Origin: an uncultured Formosa sp. | Lineage (GTDB): Bacteria > Bacteroidota > Bacteroidia > Flavobacteriales > Flavobacteriaceae | DNA length: 64,000 bases | NCBI RefSeq assembly: GCF_947500765.1 | Contig: NZ_CANMTH010000005.1 | Location: forward strand, 186,001-250,000 | Direction of reading: 5' to 3' | In this document: one piece after another, positions 48,887-57,988 of the stretch | Layout of the letters: the number at the start of each line of letters is the position of its first letter | Position numbering within the stretch: position 1 is the stretch's first letter | The notes under the pieces: model-generated | Told to the model about the DNA's origin: nothing | Database searches by the model: none | What the model saw: only the letters and a program-made list of their open reading frames with translations | Made by a program: the position numbers and the translations under genes

Positions 48887-51697
48887 ATGAAAAATAGAAA
48901 TGTCATATTAAAACCGTTATTGTTATTGGCAATTTTGGCTATGCTTTTTTGTGCAGCAAATGTAAATGCACAAGAAATTTCGCATCCTAGAATTTATACG
49001 TCTAATGTTTCAAAAACTGAATTTTTAGAACATATTAAAAAACAAGATTGGAAGCAAAGTTTAGTCGATAAAAAAATAAAGAATCTAGAAAAATATATCG
49101 AATTATGTAAAAATGACCCAACGTGGTTGGTTTCTAGATTGCAAATGAATTGGAAAACTAAGCACAACAAAGTATATTTAAAAGGAGGAAATTTTGATTA
49201 TTCTGAAGGTTCTGCTCCTGTACCAACGGTGCGTTTTTCTGGAACGCGAGATTGGTCAACCGAGTATGTGAAACCAAGGTTTGAAGATATGGAACCGTAT
49301 TTTGATGATCCTCGTGGTTATTATTTAGAGCATAAAAAAACAGGAAAAAAAGAATGGGTGCATCCTTCTAAAATGGGACATGCTATTGAAGGTATAAACC
49401 GGAGTATTATGGATTTGGTTGCCGATGCTGCTTTTTTATATTGGATGACAGGAGACGAAAAATATGCAGAATTCGCTTTACCTGTTTACCAAACCTACAT
49501 GGAAGGGATGTATTACAGAGATAACCCTATAGATTTAACAAATTCTGGCCAGCAGCGCCTCTCTGGATTAGCAACTTTTGAAGTGATTCACGAGCAAATT
49601 CTAATTCATTTATTAACTACTTACGATTTTTTATACGATTATTTCGAAGCACATAATGTAAACTTAGATCATAATGTGGCTGTGTTTCAAAAATGGGGAG
49701 ATCAAATTATAAATAATGGTGTACCTGATAATAATTGGAATTTATTTCAAGCGCGTTTTTTAACGTATGTGGCTATGGCATTAGATTCTAATTCGGCTTA
49801 TAAAAACGGAAAAGGGCGTGAATATTATTTAGATTTAATATTTAATACGTCTACTGAACGTCAATTATCTATCAATGAATCCTTATTGGTTTACAATCAA
49901 GAAACGGGTATTTGGCCAGAGAGTGCTTCTTATTCTATTCATGTTATTTCTACTTTATTAAATATTGTAACCTTATTAGATCATTCTACAAATAATAACG
50001 AATTGGCTAATTTTCCAATTATAGAAAAAGCAGCATTATCGTCGTTTCAATATTTATTTCCTAGTGGTTATTCAATTGGTTTCGGAGATTCTAATCATAA
50101 ACCATTACCTCCAGAAAATTTTGAATTACTAATAGCGATGTACAGAAAATATAACGAATTAGACAAAGAAACTGTTATATCTGGTTTGTTAGAACAAATG
50201 ATTGCTAAAGGAGAGTACAAAAGAAAAGCCGACAATTTATTCGAATTATTTTTTTATGTAGATGATTTAAAATCTGTAAAAACAGATAAAAATGCATTAA
50301 ACCAATTAACAACGCCAACATTTTATGCCTCGAACGTAAGTTTGTTTAATCAGCGTTTGGGTATGGGTGATGATGCCATGATGGTGTCTACTTTTGGTTC
50401 TTTCGGAAACCATGCGCATGCAAATGGTGTAGCAATAGAATTATATGCCAATGGTTATGCTTTAGGGCCAGATATGGGGAAAGGTTCTAGTTATTGGCAC
50501 GAAAATCATAACGACTATTATTCTAAATTTCCAGCGCATAATACGGTAGTTGTAAATGGTGTTTCAGACTATAATGCCATGCGCAGTTATCATCCATTTA
50601 CTCTAGATCAAGCTTTTCCTAAATCAGGAATTACACCTTCATTTAAAGGGTTAACATATTCTAAAGTGTCTTTTTTTGAACCTAAAGCAAAAGCAAATCA
50701 ACAACGATTTACAGCACTTATAAAATCGAAGTCAAGTACGGGATATATTGTAGATGTATTTAGATCTAAAACACAAAAAGAAGGTAAACAACGTCATGAT
50801 TATTTTTATCATAATTTAGGACAATCGCTTCAAATTTTAGATATGAATTCTAAGGTGTTGCCTTTAAAAAGTACTGATGATTTTGGAAGTAAATATGGTG
50901 ATATAAAAGGGTATGATTATTTAACTAATAAAAAGAAAATAACAACTGCTAAAGATGTAAAAGCGCTTTATAAACTTACACCCGAAAATCAGCCAGATCA
51001 TCTCATGAAGCTTTGGGTAAAAGGAAGCGATAATCAAACTATTTATACGGCAATGGCTCCAAAATCTAATGTGATTAGTAAAGGCACAGCTCCAGAAAAT
51101 GTTTTAAACGATTCGATACACACATTAATTGTAAAACGAGAAGCTGAGGCTTGGAATAATCCGTTTGCTGTTGTTTTTAATCCCTATATAGAAGGTCAAG
51201 AGAATCCGATTATCAATGTAACCTATTCAAAAATTAAAGAGAATCCAAGTACGCAAGTTATAAACGTGTTGTTGAATGATAAGAAAACCACAGATAAAAT
51301 TGTTCTAAATACTTCGGAAAATGATATTGTCCAGCAAGATAATTTTTATCAACATGGATTATTATCTGTGTCTCGTTTAGGAGATAAAGAAACAAATCTT
51401 GAGTATTTATTTACTTCAGGAATTTATAAATACAAACAATTTGGTTGGGAAATAATTGCATCGGGTAATGCTGTAACCGTATCTATAGAACGTTTAGGCG
51501 ATACTTTTACTATTGAAAGCGACGGGCCAGTACTTATTCGTTCGCCTTTTGTAAATGGTAAAAAAGAAGCAGAATTAAGACTTTTTAAAAACAATAAATT
51601 AGTAAATAAGAGAAGTGGTCAAGTAGGACGATCTAATCCAGAACAATTAGAATTTAGATTAGAAAAAGCCTATAGCAAAGTACAAATTGTGTTTTAA
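48887..51697 (+). CDS. Heparinase II/III-fold polysaccharide lyase
   Basis: A 936 aa secreted protein (signal ending NVNAQ). Its ATG immediately follows the stop of the upstream paralogue (TAAATG), so translation is probably coupled. The layout matches that gene: HPRIYTSN start, toroid with DPTWLVSRLQMNWKTK and SAPVPTVRFSG, then a beta-sandwich with FGSFGNHAHANGVAIELYANGYALGPD carrying the His region, and HNTVVVNGVSDY after it. The N-terminal half is strikingly similar to the partial gene at 63028. Two back-to-back copies suggest division of labour between differently sulfated or linked stretches. Confidence 0.87.
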   Translation: MKNRNVILKPLLLLAILAMLFCAANVNAQEISHPRIYTSNVSKTEFLEHIKKQDWKQSLVDKKIKNLEKYIELCKNDPTWLVSRLQMNWKTKHNKVYLKGGNFDYSEGSAPVPTVRFSGTRDWSTEYVKPRFEDMEPYFDDPRGYYLEHKKTGKKEWVHPSKMGHAIEGINRSIMDLVADAAFLYWMTGDEKYAEFALPVYQTYMEGMYYRDNPIDLTNSGQQRLSGLATFEVIHEQILIHLLTTYDFLYDYFEAHNVNLDHNVAVFQKWGDQIINNGVPDNNWNLFQARFLTYVAMALDSNSAYKNGKGREYYLDLIFNTSTERQLSINESLLVYNQETGIWPESASYSIHVISTLLNIVTLLDHSTNNNELANFPIIEKAALSSFQYLFPSGYSIGFGDSNHKPLPPENFELLIAMYRKYNELDKETVISGLLEQMIAKGEYKRKADNLFELFFYVDDLKSVKTDKNALNQLTTPTFYASNVSLFNQRLGMGDDAMMVSTFGSFGNHAHANGVAIELYANGYALGPDMGKGSSYWHENHNDYYSKFPAHNTVVVNGVSDYNAMRSYHPFTLDQAFPKSGITPSFKGLTYSKVSFFEPKAKANQQRFTALIKSKSSTGYIVDVFRSKTQKEGKQRHDYFYHNLGQSLQILDMNSKVLPLKSTDDFGSKYGDIKGYDYLTNKKKITTAKDVKALYKLTPENQPDHLMKLWVKGSDNQTIYTAMAPKSNVISKGTAPENVLNDSIHTLIVKREAEAWNNPFAVVFNPYIEGQENPIINVTYSKIKENPSTQVINVLLNDKKTTDKIVLNTSENDIVQQDNFYQHGLLSVSRLGDKETNLEYLFTSGIYKYKQFGWEIIASGNAVTVSIERLGDTFTIESDGPVLIRSPFVNGKKEAELRLFKNNKLVNKRSGQVGRSNPEQLEFRLEKAYSKVQIVF

Positions 51698-51756
51698 AAT
51701 TTATAATCTATTTAAAAATTAAACCAACTATTTAGAATTATATAAACGTATTATTT

Positions 51757-54114
51757 ATGAAGTATTTTTTAATAATTTTTACTTTGTTCTTTTTTTCATG
51801 TCACACAAAAGAAAATAATATTAGTATTTTGTACGTGACTGCCCATAAAATAGAACAGCCTAATGGTAGTAAGGAACAACCATTTGCCACTTTAGAAGAT
51901 GCCGTTAAAAAAGCTTCAGAATTAAGAGAGCAGCATGCCAATTTAAAGATTGAAATACACCTACTTCCAGGGAATTATAATTTAGAGAACGCCATAAAAA
52001 TTACTCCAAAATTAAACGGAATTTCAATTAAAGGAACTGCAGCTTCAGAAGTTACAATTAAAGGATCTAAAAAGGTATCGCTTAACTGGGAAAGTTATAA
52101 TGATACTATTTTTGTAGCAGATGTTGATCCTGATTTAGATTTTGATCAGCTTATTATTAATGGCGATCCTCAAATTTTAGCGCGCTATCCTAATTATGAC
52201 GAAGCGGCTCATTATTGGAACGGATCTGCAGCTGATGCCATTTCTAAAGAACGTATAGCGACTTGGAAACATCCTAAAGGAGCTTATTTTCATGCTTTAC
52301 ATAATGGGAAATGGGGCGGATTTCATTTTGTAATCACAGGAGTAAACGAAGATGGAACAGCAATTTTAGAAGGCGGACAACAAAACAATCGTGGTTCTAA
52401 ACCTCACGAAGAGTTTAGAATGGTGGAAAACGTATTTGAAGAATTAGATAATCCAGGAGAATGGTACTTAGATTCAGAGACACATAAACTATACTATTGG
52501 CCAACCAAAAACATAAATTTAGAATCATCTACTATTGAAGTCGCAGTACTTAAAGACTTAATACAAGTTGTTGGTACTTTAGAAAATCCAGTAAAAGATG
52601 TAACTATAAGCGGTATAACTTTTAAATATACCAAGCGTACCTTTATGGAAGATTATGAACCACTTTTACGTAGTGATTGGTCTATTTATAGAGGTGGTGT
52701 ATTGTTTTTTGAAGGTACAGAAAATTGTAACATAACAGATAATGAATTTACTCATTTAGGCGGAAACGTGATTATGGTAAGTAAATATAATTCAGGCTTG
52801 CTCGTTATGGGAAATCATATTCATGAAAATGGAGCTAGTGCCGTATCTTTTGTAGGAGATCCGTCTGCGGTACGTTCGCCTTCATTTAATTATGGGCAAT
52901 TTGTAGATTTAAAAGATATGGATACCGTTGCAGGTCCTAAAAACGAATTATACCCTAGAAATTGTGTTGTCGAAGACAATTTAATATACCGTATTGGTAG
53001 AATAGAAAAACAAACTGCAGGAGTAGAAATTGCTATGGCAATGGATATTACAGTAAGTCATAATAGTATTTACGACGTCCCAAGAGCTGGTATTAATATT
53101 GGAGATGGTACATGGGGTGGTCATATTTTAGAATATAACGATGTGTTTAATACCGTTTTAGAAACCAGTGATCATGGATCGTTTAACTCTTGGGGACGCG
53201 ATCGTTTTTGGCTTCCTAAACGCCATAAAATGGATAGCATAACTATGGCCATTCCTAATATGTACACATGGGATGCTGTAAAAACAACAATTATTAGAAA
53301 TAATAGGTTTCGTTGCGATCATGGTTGGGATGTCGATCTGGACGATGGCTCATCAAACTATCATATTTATAATAATTTAATGCTTAATAACGGACTTAAA
53401 TTACGTGAAGGATTTAATCGTGTTGCAGAAAACAATATCATGGTAAATAACTCTTTGCATCCGCATGTATGGTTTGCTAATAGTGAAGATGTATTTAAGC
53501 ATAATATTATTGGAGATGCGTATCAAGATGTGGGCTTGTTAGGTTGGGGTAAAGAATTGGATTATAATTTCTTTCCTAATGAAGTCTCTATGATGAAATC
53601 TCAAATTTACGATAGAGATTTACATAGTGCTTATGGAGATCCGATGTTTAAAGATCCAAAACATTTAGATTTTAGTGTTACCGAAAATTCTCCAGCATTA
53701 AAAATAGGCTTCAAAAATTTCCCTATGGATCAGTTTGGAGTTCAAAAAGAAAGTTTTAAAAAGATAGCTAAAACACCTGAAGTTCCTATCTTGAAAGATC
53801 CGTCAGAAAAACAAAGTAGTCCTGTTGTAGCTTGGTTACGTAATCAGTTAAAATCTGTAGAGTCTCAGCAAGAACAATCGGCTTATGGGTTAAATTCTGC
53901 TGAAGGTGTTATTGTATTAAACATATGGAAACCAAGTCCTGCTGTTCAAAATAATGGCATTAAAAAAGGAGATGTTATTCTTCAAGCAGATGGGAAATTG
54001 GTAAAGAATGTTCAAGATTTCTTCAGCATAAATGTAGAAAATTCTACACATGAAATGGAGTTAGTTGTTATGAGAAACCAGTCTGAGAAGACCATTAATA
54101 TAAAAACAAAATAA
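51757..54114 (+). CDS. GH141-like beta-helix protein with C-terminal PDZ domain, lipoprotein
   Basis: A 785 aa protein with a lipobox (FFFSC). The N-terminal QPNGSKEQPFATLEDAVKKA and the long run of beta-helix coils (NCNITDNEFTHLGGN, NCVVEDNLIYRIG, TVSHNSIYDVPRAGINIGDG, SDHGSFNSWGRDRFW) resemble GH141, whose characterised member is an alpha-L-fucosidase active on rhamnogalacturonan II. Residues about 690-785 form a PDZ domain (SAEGVIVLNIWKPSPAVQNNGIKKGDVILQADGKLV). PDZ domains normally bind peptide C-termini, so its presence on a glycan enzyme is unusual. It is 21 bp before a GH29 fucosidase. The family call is by resemblance, not proven. Confidence 0.75.
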   Translation: MKYFLIIFTLFFFSCHTKENNISILYVTAHKIEQPNGSKEQPFATLEDAVKKASELREQHANLKIEIHLLPGNYNLENAIKITPKLNGISIKGTAASEVTIKGSKKVSLNWESYNDTIFVADVDPDLDFDQLIINGDPQILARYPNYDEAAHYWNGSAADAISKERIATWKHPKGAYFHALHNGKWGGFHFVITGVNEDGTAILEGGQQNNRGSKPHEEFRMVENVFEELDNPGEWYLDSETHKLYYWPTKNINLESSTIEVAVLKDLIQVVGTLENPVKDVTISGITFKYTKRTFMEDYEPLLRSDWSIYRGGVLFFEGTENCNITDNEFTHLGGNVIMVSKYNSGLLVMGNHIHENGASAVSFVGDPSAVRSPSFNYGQFVDLKDMDTVAGPKNELYPRNCVVEDNLIYRIGRIEKQTAGVEIAMAMDITVSHNSIYDVPRAGINIGDGTWGGHILEYNDVFNTVLETSDHGSFNSWGRDRFWLPKRHKMDSITMAIPNMYTWDAVKTTIIRNNRFRCDHGWDVDLDDGSSNYHIYNNLMLNNGLKLREGFNRVAENNIMVNNSLHPHVWFANSEDVFKHNIIGDAYQDVGLLGWGKELDYNFFPNEVSMMKSQIYDRDLHSAYGDPMFKDPKHLDFSVTENSPALKIGFKNFPMDQFGVQKESFKKIAKTPEVPILKDPSEKQSSPVVAWLRNQLKSVESQQEQSAYGLNSAEGVIVLNIWKPSPAVQNNGIKKGDVILQADGKLVKNVQDFFSINVENSTHEMELVVMRNQSEKTINIKTK

Positions 54115-54135
54115 ACTAAAATAAAATAAAAAATT

Positions 54136-55509
54136 ATGAAAATGAAGACGTTAAGGAACATGTGTTTACTGGTGGTAATTCTCATGTTAAATTTAGGCCC
54201 AGTAATGGCGCAAGCAAGTTCAAAGAAAAAGCTTTCAGATGACGACCGTATGGAGTGGTGGAGAGATTCTAAATTTGGAATGTTTATTCACTGGGGAGCA
54301 TATTCTATAATTGGTGGAGAACGCGGAACTAAAATTGCTGGCGGTGGTGCAGAATGGGCTATGGATAAATTAGATTATACCATTGAAGATTATGAAAAAT
54401 ATCCAGAGATGTTTAATCCTCAATTATTTGATGCAGATGCTTGGGTAACCATGGCGAAAAATGCAGGGATGAAATATATTGTATTAACATCTAAACATCA
54501 CGAAGGATTCGCTTTATGGGATTCTAAAGTGTCAGATTACGATGTTATGGATACTGCGCCTTTTAAACGTGATATTGTTAAAGAATTAGCTGATGCTTGT
54601 AAAAAACAAGGAATTAAATTTTGTCTGTATTACTCTATTGTAGATTGGCATCACCCACAAGCACAAGGTAATTTATATCCAAATTATAACATTTCGCAAC
54701 ATGACGATCCATCTGTGGTGAATCCTGAATTCCCAAAATATTATGAAAATTATATGAAACCTCAAGTTGGTGAATTATTGAAAAATTATGGAGATATTGG
54801 AGTCGTTTGGTTTGATGGCGATTGGATTTCAGATTATACTACAGAAATGGGGAAAGATCTGTATAAATATATTCGTGATATCCAACCAAACACTATTGTA
54901 AATAATAGAGTAGATAAAGGAAGAACAGGTATGGATGGAATGAATAACCATCCAGGAGAATTTGCTGGAGATTTCGGAACACCAGAACAAGAAATTCCTG
55001 ATACAGGAATCGATTCAGATTGGGAAGCTTGTATGACTATGAATGGAACTTGGGGGTACAAACCGTCTGATAATAACTGGAAAAGTAGTGAAGATTTAAT
55101 TGAAAAATTAGTTGATATTGTATCAAAAGGAGGGAACTTTCTATTAAATATCGGCCCTGATGGATTTGGTAGATTTCCTGCAGAAAGTATTCGTCGTTTA
55201 GAAGCGATGGGGCAGTGGACTAAGAAAAACGGTGAAGCGATTTATGGAGCAACAGCAAGTCCGTACGAAAAACCAAAATGGGGACGTTATACAGAAAAAG
55301 ATGGTGTGCTTTATGCCCTTGTTTTTGATTGGCCAGCAGATGGTACATTAAAATTACATAAAGATATTAAGGTGAAAAAAGCAACGGTATTAACTGCTCC
55401 GAACAAACCTTTAAAAACTATTGGAACATCTCGCGAGTTATTAATCGATGTGCCTATGTTAGCACCAGATGCTACGGTATCTGTAGTTAAAATAGAGTTG
55501 GCTAAGTAA
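54136..55509 (+). CDS. GH29 alpha-L-fucosidase
   Basis: A 457 aa secreted enzyme (signal ending PVMAQ). The catalytic barrel begins with MEWWRDSKFGMFIHWGAYS and contains SKHHEGFALWDS; Asp227 in VVWFDGDW is the nucleophile. The acid/base residue varies in this family and is not identified. The C-terminal beta-sandwich (ASPYEKPKWGRYTEKDGVLYAL...) has a close copy at the start of the SGNH protein at 56589. It would release terminal fucose, supporting a fucose-containing substrate. Its upstream partner is the GH141-like gene. Confidence 0.94.
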   Translation: MKMKTLRNMCLLVVILMLNLGPVMAQASSKKKLSDDDRMEWWRDSKFGMFIHWGAYSIIGGERGTKIAGGGAEWAMDKLDYTIEDYEKYPEMFNPQLFDADAWVTMAKNAGMKYIVLTSKHHEGFALWDSKVSDYDVMDTAPFKRDIVKELADACKKQGIKFCLYYSIVDWHHPQAQGNLYPNYNISQHDDPSVVNPEFPKYYENYMKPQVGELLKNYGDIGVVWFDGDWISDYTTEMGKDLYKYIRDIQPNTIVNNRVDKGRTGMDGMNNHPGEFAGDFGTPEQEIPDTGIDSDWEACMTMNGTWGYKPSDNNWKSSEDLIEKLVDIVSKGGNFLLNIGPDGFGRFPAESIRRLEAMGQWTKKNGEAIYGATASPYEKPKWGRYTEKDGVLYALVFDWPADGTLKLHKDIKVKKATVLTAPNKPLKTIGTSRELLIDVPMLAPDATVSVVKIELAK

Positions 55510-55540
55510 GTCAATTTTATAGCAAGAAGCGCGTTTTAGG

Positions 55541-55640
55541 TCATGGTTTATATAAATTGAACTATAATTTAAAGTACATTTCACTTAAAAAGAATAACAT
55601 TGTATGAGGCTTATAAGCGGATTGCAATGTTATTTTTTTG
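55541..55640 (+). repeat. Intergenic module copy A: regulator box plus hairpin
   Basis: TCATGGTTTATATAAATTGAACTATAATTTA followed by the hairpin AATAACATTG / CAATGTTATT and a T-run (55593-55640). It aligns over its roughly 100 bp with 60801-60901. The hairpin can terminate GH29 transcription; the box fits the recurring regulator motif. Confidence 0.65.
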
Positions 55641-55778
55641 TTTCAGCAAAAGTTGTCAGTTATTAGAAAACCTAATAAAATCAATAAATATGCAAAGATG
55701 ACGTAAAGATGTCGGGATGATGACAGAATCAAAATTAATGGGAATCTTTAGTTTTGATATTTAAATAAATTAAGGAAC

Positions 55779-56408
55779 ATGCAAGAACATAGTTTAGGTA
55801 AAAAAGTGAAAAGGCTAAGAAATTCCCAAGGAATATCTCAGGAGTTTCTAGCTGAAGAGTCAGGTTTAAGTATTCGAACTATACAAAGAATTGAAAAAGG
55901 TGAAACCTCTCCAAACGGGGATACGTGTAGAAAACTCTCGGACGCTTTAAAAGTGAGTCCAAACGATTTGATGGGATGGACACAGGTAGAAGATATTGAA
56001 TTTCTAAAAAAATTAAACCTATCTGCTTTGACATTCATTTTTTTTCCATTACTTGGAATTTTGGTTCCAGCCTTAATGTGGATTTCAAAAAAAGACAAAG
56101 TTAAAGACGTTGATAAAATTGCTAAAAAAGTTATTAACTTTGAAATTACGTGGGTAATTCTACTCTTTCTAATACCTGTTATTATAAAACCTATTTTGTT
56201 TGGATTTATTGACCTACTAATGGAAGTATTACTAAGTAGTTTTAATATGTCATATTCTAGATTAGGTTTTGATCATTGGACAGACGCAAAAATAATTTGG
56301 ATTTTAATGTACCTAGTAAATATCTATTATATTATAGTTAACACGTTTCGAATTCATGATGAAAAAAAAATAAAATATTTTCCCTCTATTAAATTTTTAA
56401 AGAATTAA
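55779..56408 (+). CDS. Membrane-anchored XRE-family transcriptional regulator
   Basis: A 209 aa protein. Residues about 5-65 are an XRE/Cro-type helix-turn-helix (LGKKVKRLRNSQGISQEFLAEESGLSIRTIQRIEKGETSP). Residues about 78-200 hold three or four hydrophobic helices, in the style of DUF4870-type C-termini. It would bind DNA while tethered to the inner membrane. It interrupts a row of carbohydrate genes, lies between two genes that share a domain, and has no visible PUL role. It may be a recent insertion or a local regulator. Confidence 0.85.
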   Translation: MQEHSLGKKVKRLRNSQGISQEFLAEESGLSIRTIQRIEKGETSPNGDTCRKLSDALKVSPNDLMGWTQVEDIEFLKKLNLSALTFIFFPLLGILVPALMWISKKDKVKDVDKIAKKVINFEITWVILLFLIPVIIKPILFGFIDLLMEVLLSSFNMSYSRLGFDHWTDAKIIWILMYLVNIYYIIVNTFRIHDEKKIKYFPSIKFLKN

Positions 56409-56588
56409 GGGAACAATTAAACAAGAGCAAAATTTACGTACAACAACGGCATAAACAATTATTGAAATTAAATAAAATACAGTACAAAAAGCTTTGACTA
56501 TGTGCTAAACGGAAAGTAAGGTGCTTATTTCTTGCCTTATTTGTCATAGCGAAGACCGAAAACAAGTATAAAATTAAAATTATATAAA

Positions 56589-57623
56589 ATGAAATTTTTT
56601 AAAAAAACTATAGTCCTTTTTATTACAGGAATAATGTGCTTAACAACAGGTTTTGCTCAGGAAAATGCGAATAAGAACACAAATTCTGATTACAATCAGT
56701 TTGGTGAAACATGGAAAAATGAAAATAAAGAGGCTATTTTTGAAGTATCTGAGAGTCCTTACGAAAAACCAAATTGGGGTCGTTATACCAAAAAAGATGA
56801 TGTTATTTATGCTATTGTTAATGAGTGGCCAAAGGATGGAAAACTTGTTATTGATAGAAATATGAAAGTAAGAACCGCTTTCTTAGATTATGGAGATAAA
56901 AAATTAAAAACAAAATTAATAGACGGAAATTTAACCATTTTCCTACCTGAAGAAAATCCTAATACTATGGCTACAGTTGTAAAAATTCAATTAACACCTA
57001 CAGAAGATTGGGCAAATTTAGAACGTTATAGCGCGGCAAATGCAGCACTAGAAGCACCTGCTAAAAATGAAAAACGAGTGGTGTTTATAGGGAATTCAAT
57101 AACCGATAATTGGACTAGAGATCATGGTGTGTTTTTTGAAGAGAATCCAACGTTTGTCAATAGAGGAATTAGTGGTCAAACCAGTGCGCAAATGTTATTA
57201 CGCTTTAGACCAGACGTGATCGAGTTGCAACCTAAAGTAGTTGTAATTTCTGCAGGAACAAACGACATTGCAGGAAATAGAGGTTATATAAGCTTAGACC
57301 GTATTGCAGGAAATATTTTTTCTATGGTAGAGTTAGCTAAGGCAAATAATATAAAAGTAATATTAGCATCGGTACTTCCTGCTAGTAGTTATTCTTGGAG
57401 TCCATCTATCGAACCAGCAGATAAGATTATTGAACTGAATACACTTTTAAAAGCGTATGCTAAAAAAAATAAGATTATTTATTTAGATTATTATACGCCA
57501 ATGGTTAATGACGATAAAGGCCTAATAAAGGAATTAGGTAGAGATACTGTTCACCCAAATGTAGAGGGCTATCTTATCATGGAACCTATGGTGAAAGCCG
57601 CAATATCTAAAGCTTTGAAATAG
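56589..57623 (+). CDS. SGNH hydrolase fused to a GH29-type C-terminal domain
   Basis: A 344 aa secreted protein (signal ending GFAQ). Residues about 45-135 (NKEAIFEVSESPYEKPNWGRYTKKDDVIYAIV...) closely match the C-terminal domain of the neighbouring fucosidase (NGEAIYGATASPYEKPKWGRYTEKDGVLYALV). Residues about 155-344 are an SGNH hydrolase in normal order: FIGNSIT (Ser170, block I with Asn for Asp), NRGISGQTS, SAGTND and DTVHP (Asp319, His322). It probably removes acetyl or other esters from the glycan. The fused domain seems to come from duplication of the fucosidase 3' end. Confidence 0.88.
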   Translation: MKFFKKTIVLFITGIMCLTTGFAQENANKNTNSDYNQFGETWKNENKEAIFEVSESPYEKPNWGRYTKKDDVIYAIVNEWPKDGKLVIDRNMKVRTAFLDYGDKKLKTKLIDGNLTIFLPEENPNTMATVVKIQLTPTEDWANLERYSAANAALEAPAKNEKRVVFIGNSITDNWTRDHGVFFEENPTFVNRGISGQTSAQMLLRFRPDVIELQPKVVVISAGTNDIAGNRGYISLDRIAGNIFSMVELAKANNIKVILASVLPASSYSWSPSIEPADKIIELNTLLKAYAKKNKIIYLDYYTPMVNDDKGLIKELGRDTVHPNVEGYLIMEPMVKAAISKALK

Positions 57624-57648
57624 TTTATTAAAGCCAAATAATATATAG

Positions 57649-57687
57649 CCTCATAATTACTTTTTTTAAGTAATTATGAGGTTTTTT
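57649..57687 (+). terminator. Rho-independent terminator after the SGNH gene
   Basis: Perfect 14-bp stem CCTCATAATTACTT / AAGTAATTATGAGG followed by TTTTTT. Confidence 0.92.
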
Positions 57688-57745
57688 CTTTTCGAGACTA
57701 TTTTTGTCTTCTTCTAAATCTTTTAAAATATCACCAACCCTAAAA

Positions 57746-57765
57746 TAGACCATAATTTATAGTTC
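57746..57765. promoter_or_regulatory. Candidate regulator box upstream of GH3
   Basis: TAGACCATAATTTATAGTTC can be read in both directions: AGACCATAATTTA forward and GAACTATAAATTATG reverse. Both resemble the recurring box. Confidence 0.35.
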
Positions 57766-57988
57766 TTGAATGATGAATTATAAACTTTTAAGTATAAAAT
57801 TGATAGTATTGTGTATATAATTCATTCTTTCATGGTTGTCTTGGAATATTTGAGTCCGGTTTCAAGGTTTAAAAAACAGAGATAATTATTAGAAAATAAA
57901 TAAAAAGTCAAATTAAAAAACATCATATCTTCCACATTTTTGGTATATCGCCGTAACTGAATAGTGATGTGAAAAAAAGTAAAATGTT

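Larger units (their letters stand above)
57624..57988 (+). other. Intergenic region between SGNH gene and GH3
   Basis: 365 bp with no gene. It holds the SGNH terminator (57649-57687) and a candidate regulator box (57746-57765) about 240 bp before GH3. The rest is AT-rich. Confidence 0.6.
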
